From positions 1-10,482 of the forward strand of contig CAZCBN010000113.1 in assembly GCA_964496975.1 (NCBI GenBank): a DNA stretch of 10,482 nt. The letters are read 5' to 3'. This document shows, in pieces, positions 1 to 4,852 of this stretch. A program made the translations under genes and the position numbers. The notes under the pieces were generated by a model, which had not been told where the DNA came from, did no database searches, and saw only the letters and a list, made by a program, of their open reading frames with translations. This stretch comes from CAZCBN01 sp964496975. Lineage in GTDB: Bacteria; Planctomycetota; Phycisphaerae; Phycisphaerales; UBA1924. Each line of letters begins with the position of its first letter. The first letter of the stretch is position 1.

Positions 1-52
1 TAGCGGTACAGATCACCCCCGCGACTCCCTGGCGGCTGGGCCGCACACCCGC

Positions 53-58
53 TACGTT
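53..58 (+). promoter_or_regulatory. Putative -10 box of ribF, giving a leaderless or near-leaderless mRNA
   Basis: TACGTT sits inside GCTACGTT and ends 7 nt before the ribF ATG at 66. A start site 6-8 nt after a -10 box would fall at or next to the A of the ATG, and no Shine-Dalgarno sequence lies between. The same layout precedes two other genes here (boxes at 3698-3703 and 3749-3754), which raises confidence. No clear -35 box is visible. Confidence 0.5.
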
Positions 59-65
59 TCTCCCG

Positions 66-1076
66 ATGAAACCACCGCGAACCGCGGTCACCATCGGCAC
101 CTTCGACGGCGTCCACCGCGGACACGCCGCCATCCTCGCCGAGGCCCGCCGCCTCGCCGGCCCCGAAGGCCGCGTCGTCGCCCTCGCCTTTGACCCTCAC
201 CCCATCTCCGTCCTGCGCCCGCAGATCACGCCCCCGCGCCTCACCCCGTTCGAATCCCGAGCGCAACGCCTGCGCGACGCCGGCGCCGACGACGTCCGCC
301 GCCTCGAACCCGACGGCGCCCTGCTCGCCCTCACCCCAGAGCAGTTCATGCGCTTCGTCATGCAAAGCTTCGCCCCAGACGTCGTCGTCGAGGGCGCCGA
401 CTTCCACTTCGGCCGCGGACGCGCCGGCGACGTGCGCGCGCTCGCCGACCTCGGCCGCACCCTCGGCTTCACCCTCGCCGTCGTCCCCGCCGTCGACGTC
501 GAGCTCTCCGACCAAACCCTTCACCGAGCCTCCAGCACCCTGGCACGCTGGCTGCTCGACCACGGCCGCGTCCGCGACGCCGCCGCCGTGCTGGGCCGCC
601 CCTACGAACTCACCGGCGACGTGCGCCGCGGCGACCGACGGGGCCGCACCATCGGCTTCCCCACGATCAACCTCCGGCCCGAAACCATGCTCCCCGCCGA
701 GGGCGTCTACGCCGGCCTCGCCCACCTCCCGAACGGCCAGACCATCCCCGCCGCCATCAACATCGGCGAACGCCCCACCGTCGGCGGCGTCGAGCACCGC
801 GTCGAAGCGCACCTGCTGGGCCTGCCCACCAGCGCCCGCGCATCACCCGCGCCCGACGCCGCCCCCGCGTGGGCGCCCGTCCCCGGGCTGCCCGAGTACG
901 GCTGGACCGCACGCATCGAGCTGTGCGCCCGCCTGCGCGACACCGTCCGCTTCGGCTCCCTCGCCGAGCTCGCGGCGCAGTTGTCCCGTGACTGTGCGCG
1001 CATCCCCGCGGCCGTCGCCGCCGCCGAAGACTGGTTGCACCACACACGCCCCGCGGCGTTGGAGGCCCTGGCTTGA
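66..1076 (+). CDS. ribF: Bifunctional riboflavin kinase / FAD synthetase RibF
   Basis: This cytoplasmic enzyme phosphorylates riboflavin to FMN (C-terminal kinase domain) and adenylates FMN to FAD (N-terminal nucleotidyltransferase domain). The N-terminal domain shows GTFDGVHRGH at residues 11-20 (the HxGH nucleotide-binding signature), FDPHP at 42-46, and an SST segment near 156-158 where the family has its ISSTxIR motif. The kinase domain shows GFPTINL at 197-203, GVYAG at 213-217 and NIGERPTV at 232-239, then the C-terminal helix region SLAELAAQLSRD. At 336 residues it is slightly longer than usual (about 310). The excess is an Ala/Pro-rich insert at about 252-279, between VEAHLL and WTARIEL, where the family normally has a short loop. 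The ATG at 66 is the only plausible start, because GTFDG follows immediately. The gene overlaps the following DHH gene by 4 bases. Family identity is certain. Confidence 0.97.
   Translation: MKPPRTAVTIGTFDGVHRGHAAILAEARRLAGPEGRVVALAFDPHPISVLRPQITPPRLTPFESRAQRLRDAGADDVRRLEPDGALLALTPEQFMRFVMQSFAPDVVVEGADFHFGRGRAGDVRALADLGRTLGFTLAVVPAVDVELSDQTLHRASSTLARWLLDHGRVRDAAAVLGRPYELTGDVRRGDRRGRTIGFPTINLRPETMLPAEGVYAGLAHLPNGQTIPAAINIGERPTVGGVEHRVEAHLLGLPTSARASPAPDAAPAWAPVPGLPEYGWTARIELCARLRDTVRFGSLAELAAQLSRDCARIPAAVAAAEDWLHHTRPAALEALA
1061..1065 (+). promoter_or_regulatory. Shine-Dalgarno that fixes the TTG start of the DHH gene
   Basis: GGAGG lies inside the ribF 3' end, 7 nt before a TTG at 1073. The TTG overlaps the ribF TGA stop as TTGA. 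The strong site and ideal spacing favour TTG as the real start and imply translational coupling to ribF. Confidence 0.7.
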
Positions 1077-2188
1077 ACGACCTCGCCCGCCACGAGTCCG
1101 CCCCCTGGACCTCCAACGCCGACGCGGCCTCCATCGCCCGCTGGCTTGCGCCCATGCAGCGCGTCGTCGTCGTCACCCACCAAAAACCCGACGGCGACGC
1201 CCTCGGAAGCACGCTCGCCGTCGCACGCTCCCTGAACATCGCCGCCGGCGGCCGCGCGGCGGGGTTCTCCGGCGTCGCCTCGCGGGCCGAGGTCTGGTAC
1301 GCCGGCCCCATGCCGCACTGGGCCGGCGCCGTCATCAACGACAGCAAGTGCCGCGTGCTCGACCACGACCGCCCGCCCGCGGGCTACGAGCCCGACGCGG
1401 TCGTGGTCCTCGACACCGGCGCCTGGACGCAGCTCGAGCCCTACCAGCGTGCGCCCAGCGACGGGTGGATCGGCGGCATCGCCGCCCGGGCCGCCGTGAT
1501 CGACCACCACCTGCGGGGCGACGGCGACGTGGCCCACCGCCGCTGGATCGACCCGACCGCCGCCGCCGCGTGCCAGCTCGCCGCGGATCTGTGCGCGCGC
1601 CTGCTGGGCGTGCCCTCGCCCGCCAAGCTGCCCGCCGAGGTGGCCGAGCCGTTGTACCTGGGCCTTGCGACGGACACCGGCTGGTTCCGGCACAGCAACG
1701 TCTCGCCGTCGGTTTTGCGTCTGGCGGCCGACCTTGTCGAGGCCGGGGCCCGGCACGACTACCTCTACGAGGTGGTGGAGCAGCGCGAACGCGTCGGCCG
1801 GCTCCGGCTGCTGGCGCGGGCGCTGGATTCGCTCGAACTCTTCGAGGACGACACGGTCGCGCTGCTGACCATCCGCAAGAAGGACATCGAGGCCGCGAAG
1901 GCCGCCCCGGGCGAAACCGGCGGGTTTTTGGACCTCGTGAAGACCGTCGAGAGCATCCGCGTGGCCGCCCTGCTGACCGAGGTGGGCGAGGGCGACAAGA
2001 CGATTACGAAGGTGAGTTTCCGCAGCAAGAGCGCCGGCGGCGGGGCGGGCATGGTGGACGTGAACAAAGTGGCCCAAATCCTCGGCGGCGGAGGCCACGC
2101 CCAGGCGGCGGGGGCACGGCTGACCATGGGGGCGGTGGAGGCGCGGAAGAAGGTGCTTGACGCGCTCGGGGTCAAAGTGTCGCCCTGA
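1073..2188 (+). CDS. nrnA: DHH/DHHA1 family phosphoesterase, NrnA-like (nanoRNase / pAp phosphatase)
   Basis: This is a Mn-dependent phosphodiesterase. NrnA family members degrade 2-5 nt oligoribonucleotides and dephosphorylate 3'-phosphoadenosine 5'-phosphate in the cytoplasm. The DHH domain shows HQKPDGDALGS at residues 36-46 (motif I metal ligands), VVLDTG at 111-116, IDHHL at 143-147 (the name-giving DHH) and DTGWFRHSN at 201-209. The DHHA1 substrate-binding domain ends with GGGGHAQAAG at 338-347. At 371 residues it is somewhat longer than typical NrnA (about 320), with an extra N-terminal segment before VVVVTHQKPDGD and a longer loop near 116-135. It starts with TTG and is coupled to ribF. 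In many bacteria nrnA lies near ribF, truB and rbfA, so this is probably the remnant of that translation/cofactor cluster. Substrate preference cannot be read from the sequence. Confidence 0.9.
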   Translation: MNDLARHESAPWTSNADAASIARWLAPMQRVVVVTHQKPDGDALGSTLAVARSLNIAAGGRAAGFSGVASRAEVWYAGPMPHWAGAVINDSKCRVLDHDRPPAGYEPDAVVVLDTGAWTQLEPYQRAPSDGWIGGIAARAAVIDHHLRGDGDVAHRRWIDPTAAAACQLAADLCARLLGVPSPAKLPAEVAEPLYLGLATDTGWFRHSNVSPSVLRLAADLVEAGARHDYLYEVVEQRERVGRLRLLARALDSLELFEDDTVALLTIRKKDIEAAKAAPGETGGFLDLVKTVESIRVAALLTEVGEGDKTITKVSFRSKSAGGGAGMVDVNKVAQILGGGGHAQAAGARLTMGAVEARKKVLDALGVKVSP

Positions 2189-2235
2189 TCCCGAAGTCCG
2201 CCCGCCCCACATCACCGTTCAGGCCTCTCCAACCT

Positions 2236-2257
2236 CCTCGGCCCGCGGGGGCCGAGG
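2236..2257 (+). terminator. GC hairpin after the DHH gene, possible terminator
   Basis: A perfect 9-bp stem (CCTCGGCCC / GGGCCGAGG) encloses a GCGG tetraloop, 47 nt after the DHH stop codon. It is very stable but no T-tract follows, so it would be an atypical intrinsic terminator or a 3'-end-stabilising structure. Confidence 0.4.
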
Positions 2258-2266
2258 CCTGTCGCA

Positions 2267-2291
2267 ACGGGTGAAGCGAAGCGCAACCCGT
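2267..2291. repeat. Left palindrome of the tnpA unit
   Basis: ACGGGT (2267-2272) pairs with ACCCGT (2286-2291) around a 14-nt loop (2273-2286 region) rich in GAAGCG. It shares ACGGGTGAAG and ACCCGTGG with the larger hairpin after tnpA, so the two are related sequences and not chance palindromes. Confidence 0.55.
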
Positions 2292-2334
2292 GGAAGGGTC
2301 ACCGCCCTTACGCTGTTCGACTGCGACTTTCACC

Positions 2335-2360
2335 CCGCCCCGGAGGGGCGGAGGACTCCG
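2335..2360 (+). promoter_or_regulatory. Alternative hairpins covering the tnpA Shine-Dalgarno
   Basis: CCGCCCC (2335-2341) pairs with GGGGCGG (2345-2351) across a GGA loop. A competing small stem pairs CGGA (2349-2352) with TCCG (2357-2360). The likely ribosome-binding site GGAGG (2350-2354), 9 nt before the ATG at 2364, is partly buried in either fold. Occlusion of the tnpA start region by mRNA structure is known for IS200, and this would serve the same purpose: keeping transposase low. Confidence 0.45.
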
Positions 2361-2363
2361 CGA

Positions 2364-2816
2364 ATGCCCGGCACCTACTCCCAACTCCTGCTGCACGTCG
2401 TCTTCTCCACCAAACGCCGCGAGCCGTGGATCACCCCCGACATCGCCCATCGCCTCTACCCCTACATTGGCGGCATCGTCCGCGCCGAGAAGGGTGTGCT
2501 CTACGACATCGGCGACATCGAAGACCACGTGCACATGTACCTCCGCTGGCGGCCGGACGGCGCGGTGTCGGACCTCATGCGCACCGTGAAGTCACGATCC
2601 AGCAAGTGGCTTCACGCCGAGTTCCCCGCCCTGCACGACTTCGCATGGCAAGAGGGCTACGGCGTCTTCTCGGTCAGCACGTCGCAGGAAGAGGCCGTGA
2701 AGAACTACATTCGAAGCCAGGCCGAGCATCACGCGAAGGAGGACTTTCGGTCGGAGTTGCTGCGGATCCTCCGTGCCCACGGAGTGGAGTTTGATGAGCG
2801 ATATGTATTCGAGTGA
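2364..2816 (+). CDS. tnpA: IS200/IS605-like Y1 (HUH) transposase, stand-alone TnpA
   Basis: This is a 150-residue Y1 transposase. The family cuts and joins single-stranded DNA through a 5'-phosphotyrosine intermediate. The metal-binding HUH motif is His55-Val-His57 in EDHVHMYL. The likely catalytic tyrosine is Tyr115 in NYIRSQAEHH, with the usual Gln four residues on. Other family marks are the opening YSQLLLHVVFSTK, SSKWLH, WQEGYGVFSVS (95-105) and the ending DERYVFE. ATG 2364 is chosen because the family begins with this MxxTYxQ-like sequence and GGAGG lies 9 nt upstream. The open frame further upstream (from 2157) is not protein-like. It appears intact, with no tnpB nearby. It may be a genuine IS200-type element or a domesticated transposase acting on dispersed hairpins. 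Confidence 0.92.
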   Translation: MPGTYSQLLLHVVFSTKRREPWITPDIAHRLYPYIGGIVRAEKGVLYDIGDIEDHVHMYLRWRPDGAVSDLMRTVKSRSSKWLHAEFPALHDFAWQEGYGVFSVSTSQEEAVKNYIRSQAEHHAKEDFRSELLRILRAHGVEFDERYVFE

Positions 2817-2828
2817 GGGAGGATTCCT

Positions 2829-2845
2829 CTGCCCCGCTGGGGCAG
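2829..2845. terminator. Hairpin just after tnpA
   Basis: CTGCCCC pairs with GGGGCAG over a GCT loop, 12 nt after the tnpA stop. The stem can be extended to about 10 bp with one G-U pair (2826-2848). No T-tract follows. Confidence 0.4.
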
Positions 2846-2864
2846 GGGGAGAGGGTACCGGGTT

Positions 2865-2913
2865 CCACGGGTGAAGGGTCGGGCTGCCCGCCGGCCCAAC
2901 CCTTCACCCGTGG
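2865..2913. repeat. Long perfect-arm hairpin, candidate right end of the tnpA unit
   Basis: Fifteen-base arms CCACGGGTGAAGGGT (2865-2879) and ACCCTTCACCCGTGG (2899-2913) are perfectly complementary. After one C-A mismatch, four more pairs (2881-2884 with 2894-2897) leave a 9-nt loop. This is the strongest palindrome I found in the window. It shares two words with the left palindrome at 2267-2293, as expected for paired TnpA recognition hairpins or for REP-like repeats. Confidence 0.65.
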
Positions 2914-2924
2914 CGATAGCCAGC

Positions 2925-2948
2925 GCCCCGTTGGGGCTACTTAGCCCC
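2925..2948. repeat. Two mutually exclusive small hairpins
   Basis: GCCCC (2925-2929) pairs with GGGGC (2933-2937) over GTT. Alternatively GGGGCT (2933-2938) pairs with AGCCCC (2943-2948) over ACTT. The second overlaps the TAA stop of the 46-residue - strand gene and could act in ending that transcript. Confidence 0.4.
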
Positions 2949-3081
2949 CCTTTGTCATGATCCCGGACGCCGGCGGCGCAGATGGAGGCGGCGGAGGCGG
3001 CGGAGGCGGCGCCTTTGTTTCTAGGCTGTAAGGCGTTGACGCAGCGGTGCCAACTGGAGTCGCTTCTGGATTTGCGCTCAT
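2941..3081 (-). CDS. Small proline-rich protein (46 aa), unknown function
   Basis: This short frame starts at ATG 3081 and ends at TAA 2941-2943. It encodes MSANPEATPVGTAAS, then a run of nine prolines at residues 28-36, and the tail SGIMTKGG. Support comes from position: it begins 10 nt after the stop of the membrane-protein gene on the same strand, with GAGGA (3089-3093) 7 nt before its ATG and overlapping that stop codon, the layout of a coupled second cistron. The proline run is encoded by three perfect copies of a 9-bp unit (2984-3010), so its length may vary by slippage. No signal peptide or membrane helix is visible. A polyproline segment could bind a partner or act as a linker. It could also be the remnant of a longer gene cut by the neighbouring element. 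I do not recognise a family. Confidence 0.5.
   Translation of the reverse strand: MSANPEATPVGTAASTPYSLETKAPPPPPPPPPSAPPASGIMTKGG
2984..3010. repeat. Three perfect 9-bp tandem repeats (GGAGGCGGC on +)
   Basis: Units lie at 2984-2992, 2993-3001 and 3002-3010. Read on the - strand they encode the polyproline run of the 46-residue protein. Being a multiple of three, loss or gain of units would keep the frame. Confidence 0.75.
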
Positions 3082-3088
3082 GAATCAA

Positions 3089-3093
3089 TCCTC
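3089..3093 (-). promoter_or_regulatory. Shine-Dalgarno of the proline-rich mini-gene
   Basis: GAGGA on the - strand overlaps the TGA stop of the preceding gene and sits 7 nt before ATG 3081. It is the main evidence that the mini-gene is translated. Confidence 0.5.
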
Positions 3094-3691
3094 AGTTACC
3101 AGTTACTGCCACGTCGACTTGCGTGGATTGGTCAGAGCCTACGCTCACACGAACAGTTCGCAGGGCAGATGCAGCAAGGAGAACAACGAGCCCTACAAGC
3201 GCAAAAGTCGTGGCCATCGAGGACCACCCCAGAAGGCGATGCCTCGCCTCGTTAATTTCTGCGTTAGTCTTAGTCTTTTCCGCGAGAACTTTACAGAGCT
3301 CCACGTAGACTGTATTTGACTCAGCAAATTCACGATGCTCCATCGGATACTGGGCCCTCTCCAGATCATCGCGATACATCGACTGAAACTGTAATATCTC
3401 ATGCGGCAAGGAGAATCTACCGTAACTTCGCGATCGGAGTGCGATGCCGAGGAGAACAAAGGCCCCGAGAAGACACAGAGTGGAGACTGCCCCAACGACA
3501 GCAGCAACGGGCTCGGCGATGTCAACTCCGAACCGACTCCCGCTGTCCCCCACCGCAAGTGCGGCTATCGCTGTTGCAATCAAGCCGTTCCCCGAAAGCC
3601 AAACCGCAGCGCGGCGGTAAATGTAGTCCGCCTCTCCCACCTGCACTTTATACTGATCATAAAAGTGGTCGAATAGCTTCGCGCTGTTCAT
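3092..3691 (-). CDS. Three-helix membrane protein of unknown function, low-GC gene
   Basis: The 199-residue product has an amphipathic start (SAKLFDHFYDQYKVQVGEADYIYRRAAVWLS), a predicted membrane helix at about 31-48, a second at about 60-85 (IAEPVAAVVGAV onward), a charged soluble region at 87-155 with helical character, and a third helix at about 158-178 (TTFALVGLVVLLAASAL). No signal peptide cleavage site or enzyme motif is visible. The arrangement vaguely recalls small SLATT/SMODS-associated membrane effectors, but I cannot assign it. ATG 3691 is preferred over an in-frame TTG at 3697 because a TATCAT box ends 6 nt before it. G+C is much lower than the neighbours (28 of 60 bases in 3241-3300, against about 78% in ribF), which suggests acquisition by transfer. 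It is co-oriented with the 46-residue gene and divergent from the methyltransferase. Confidence 0.75.
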   Translation of the reverse strand: MNSAKLFDHFYDQYKVQVGEADYIYRRAAVWLSGNGLIATAIAALAVGDSGSRFGVDIAEPVAAVVGAVSTLCLLGAFVLLGIALRSRSYGRFSLPHEILQFQSMYRDDLERAQYPMEHREFAESNTVYVELCKVLAEKTKTNAEINEARHRLLGWSSMATTFALVGLVVLLAASALRTVRVSVGSDQSTQVDVAVTGN

Positions 3692-3697
3692 GATCAA

Positions 3698-3703
3698 ATG
3701 ATA
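3698..3703 (-). promoter_or_regulatory. Putative -10 box of the membrane-protein gene (leaderless)
   Basis: On the - strand GGCTATCAT precedes TTGATC and the ATG at 3691, so TATCAT ends 6 nt before the start codon. There is no room for a ribosome-binding site, so the transcript is probably leaderless. It lies in the divergent region shared with the methyltransferase. Confidence 0.5.
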
Positions 3704-3748
3704 GCCACAGCTGCGCGTGCCCGCCGATTTCGCCGTCCTACGCGCGAC

Positions 3749-3754
3749 TACCGT
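3749..3754 (+). promoter_or_regulatory. Putative -10 box of the methyltransferase gene (leaderless)
   Basis: TACCGT within GACTACCGT ends 8 nt before ATG 3763, with only CCCCCATC between. This is the third case in the window of a TANNNT box directly before a start codon. Confidence 0.4.
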
Positions 3755-3762
3755 CCCCCATC

Positions 3763-4674
3763 ATGGACCGCATCCCCCCCAAGCCCCGGCCCGGCCGCTC
3801 GCCCTCCAACCCGCAGGACCGTTCGGACCGGCCCGCCCGTCCCACCGACGCCCCGCGTGTTCGGCCCGGCAAGCGTCCCCCGCTCCGTGTCCAGACCACC
3901 ACGCTCTGGGAGTACCCGAGCCAGCACTACGACAGCGCCCGCACCGGCAAGGCCATCGGGGATCCCAATCGGTCGGCGACGATGCAGGGGGACAAGGCGT
4001 ACGCGGGAGCGACGCCGAGTTGGGTGATCTGGCAGTTGCTCCAGCGGTACACGCGCGAGGGCGACATCGTGCTGGACCCGATGTGCGGCAGCGGCACGAC
4101 GATCGACGTGGCGGCCGATATCGGGCGGCAGGGGATCGGCCTGGACCTCGCCCCGAGTCGGCCGGACATTCGGCAGGGGGATGCGCGGGAGATCGACCTG
4201 GACGACGAGAGCGTGGACTTCGTGTTCCTCGACCCGCCGTACTCGACACACATTGACTATTCCGACGACCCGCGGTGCATCGGCAAGCTCGACGCGGGGG
4301 AGATGCCCGAGGCAAAGGGCAAAGGCCGCACGCGCGGCGAGGACGAGCCCCCGCCGCAGATGGGCGAGGCGTACTACGAGGCGATGGAAGAGGTGATCGC
4401 CGAGTGCTGGCGTGTGCTGCGCGATCGGCGGTACCTGGGGCTGTACGTGTCGGACAGTTTCCGCAAGGAAAAGGGCGTGAAGGGCGGGGTGTTCATGCCG
4501 ATCGGGTTCGAGCTGTTCGGCATCCTGCGCGACTACTTCAAGCCGGTGGACATCATCGCGGTGGTGCGGCACAACCAGAAGCTGAGCCGCGGCAACTGGC
4601 ACAAGGCGGCGGAGGAGCAGAACTTCTTCTTGCGCGGGTTCAACTACTTGTTGGTGATGAAGAAGGAGGGGTAA
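3763..4674 (+). CDS. Orphan DNA N4/N6 amino-methyltransferase
   Basis: This is a 303-residue SAM-dependent DNA methylase of the N6-adenine/N4-cytosine type. The SAM-binding motif I is DPMCGSGTT (105-113), followed by IGLDLAPSRPD. Catalytic motif IV is DPPYS (157-161) in FLDPPYSTHIDY. A segment before motif I (MQGDKAYAGATPSWVIWQLL, 74-93) sits where related enzymes carry motif X. The C-terminal half has YEAMEEVIAECWRVLR, LYVSDSF and NQKLSRGNWHKAAEEQNFFLRGF. Residues 1-45 are a disordered-looking Pro/Arg-rich tail absent from the conserved core. No restriction endonuclease, specificity subunit or translocase is visible next to it, so it may regulate or protect alone, or work with the divergent membrane gene. 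An RNA substrate is possible but the motif layout favours DNA. The recognition sequence cannot be read. Confidence 0.88.
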   Translation: MDRIPPKPRPGRSPSNPQDRSDRPARPTDAPRVRPGKRPPLRVQTTTLWEYPSQHYDSARTGKAIGDPNRSATMQGDKAYAGATPSWVIWQLLQRYTREGDIVLDPMCGSGTTIDVAADIGRQGIGLDLAPSRPDIRQGDAREIDLDDESVDFVFLDPPYSTHIDYSDDPRCIGKLDAGEMPEAKGKGRTRGEDEPPPQMGEAYYEAMEEVIAECWRVLRDRRYLGLYVSDSFRKEKGVKGGVFMPIGFELFGILRDYFKPVDIIAVVRHNQKLSRGNWHKAAEEQNFFLRGFNYLLVMKKEG

Positions 4675-4692
4675 GGGGGAGGCGGCGGGGCA

Positions 4693-4772
4693 GCGAGGCA
4701 TTAAGGCATTAAGGCATTAAGGCATTAAGGCACCAAGGCATCGAGGCATCAAGGCAGCGAGGCCGTGAGGCA
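4693..4772. repeat. 8-bp tandem repeat, about ten units
   Basis: The unit NNAAGGCA/NNGAGGCA repeats with an 8-bp period. TTAAGGCA is perfect four times at 4701-4732. It is followed by CCAAGGCA, TCGAGGCA, TCAAGGCA, GCGAGGCC and GTGAGGCA, and preceded by GCGAGGCA. The array lies in the gap between the convergent methyltransferase and 148-residue genes. The 8-bp period rules out coding selection. Confidence 0.9.
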
Positions 4773-4852
4773 GGCAGGTGACGGGGCGGTTGGTGTCCGG
4801 GCTTTGGTGGCTCAGCCTGGCGGGCTGGGCGAGTGGCGGCCATTCGCTGCGA

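Larger units (their letters stand above)
2189..2363. other. Hairpin-rich leader between the DHH gene and tnpA
   Basis: No gene is visible in these 175 bp. They hold at least four inverted repeats in succession: 2236-2257, 2267-2291, 2294-2309 (AAGGG/CCCTT, 6-nt loop) and 2335-2360. The first can end the ribF-nrnA transcript. The rest look like the left end and translational leader of the transposase unit. Confidence 0.6.
2267..2913 (+). mobile_element. Putative IS200-like element or transposase unit bounded by related hairpins
   Basis: A single Y1 transposase gene lies between two palindromic segments that share words. ACGGGTGAAG occurs at 2267-2276 and 2867-2876. ACCCGTGG occurs at 2286-2293 and 2906-2913. 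IS200/IS605 elements carry subterminal hairpins that TnpA binds as single-stranded DNA and lack terminal inverted repeats and target duplications. The roughly 650-bp size fits an IS200-type unit. The exact cleavage sites cannot be placed. Alternatively, the hairpins are dispersed REP-like repeats that happen to flank the gene. Confidence 0.45.
2817..2940. other. Hairpin cluster between convergent genes
   Basis: The region between the tnpA stop and the - strand mini-gene stop has no gene. It is packed with three GC-rich hairpin systems (2829-2845, 2865-2913, 2925-2948). Together they could stop transcription arriving from both sides. The middle one is also the candidate right end of the transposase unit. 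Confidence 0.6.

Noticed and set aside
190..2160. A 656-codon open frame on + across ribF and the DHH gene
   Set aside because: Its product is almost only Ala, Pro, Ser and Arg and it overlaps two certain genes in another frame; long shadow frames are expected at this G+C.
2984..3010. G-quadruplex in the GGAGGCGGC repeat
   Set aside because: G runs are only two long, giving at best a weak two-tetrad structure; coding for polyproline explains the repeat.
2729..3088. A 119-codon - strand frame from TTG 3088
   Set aside because: It crosses the hairpin cluster and runs antisense into tnpA; the ATG 3081 frame has the better ribosome-binding site and ends before the hairpins.
3047..3693. Several + strand frames (for example 3316-3693 and 3401-3676) across the low-GC region
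   Set aside because: They lack protein-like patterns and oppose the - strand membrane protein, whose helices and promoter box are coherent.
3763..4674. Complete restriction-modification system
   Set aside because: No endonuclease-like gene is visible on either side; the divergent gene encodes a membrane protein without nuclease motifs.
4693..4772. CRISPR array
   Set aside because: The period is only 8 bp, with no spacers and no cas genes; it is a simple tandem repeat.
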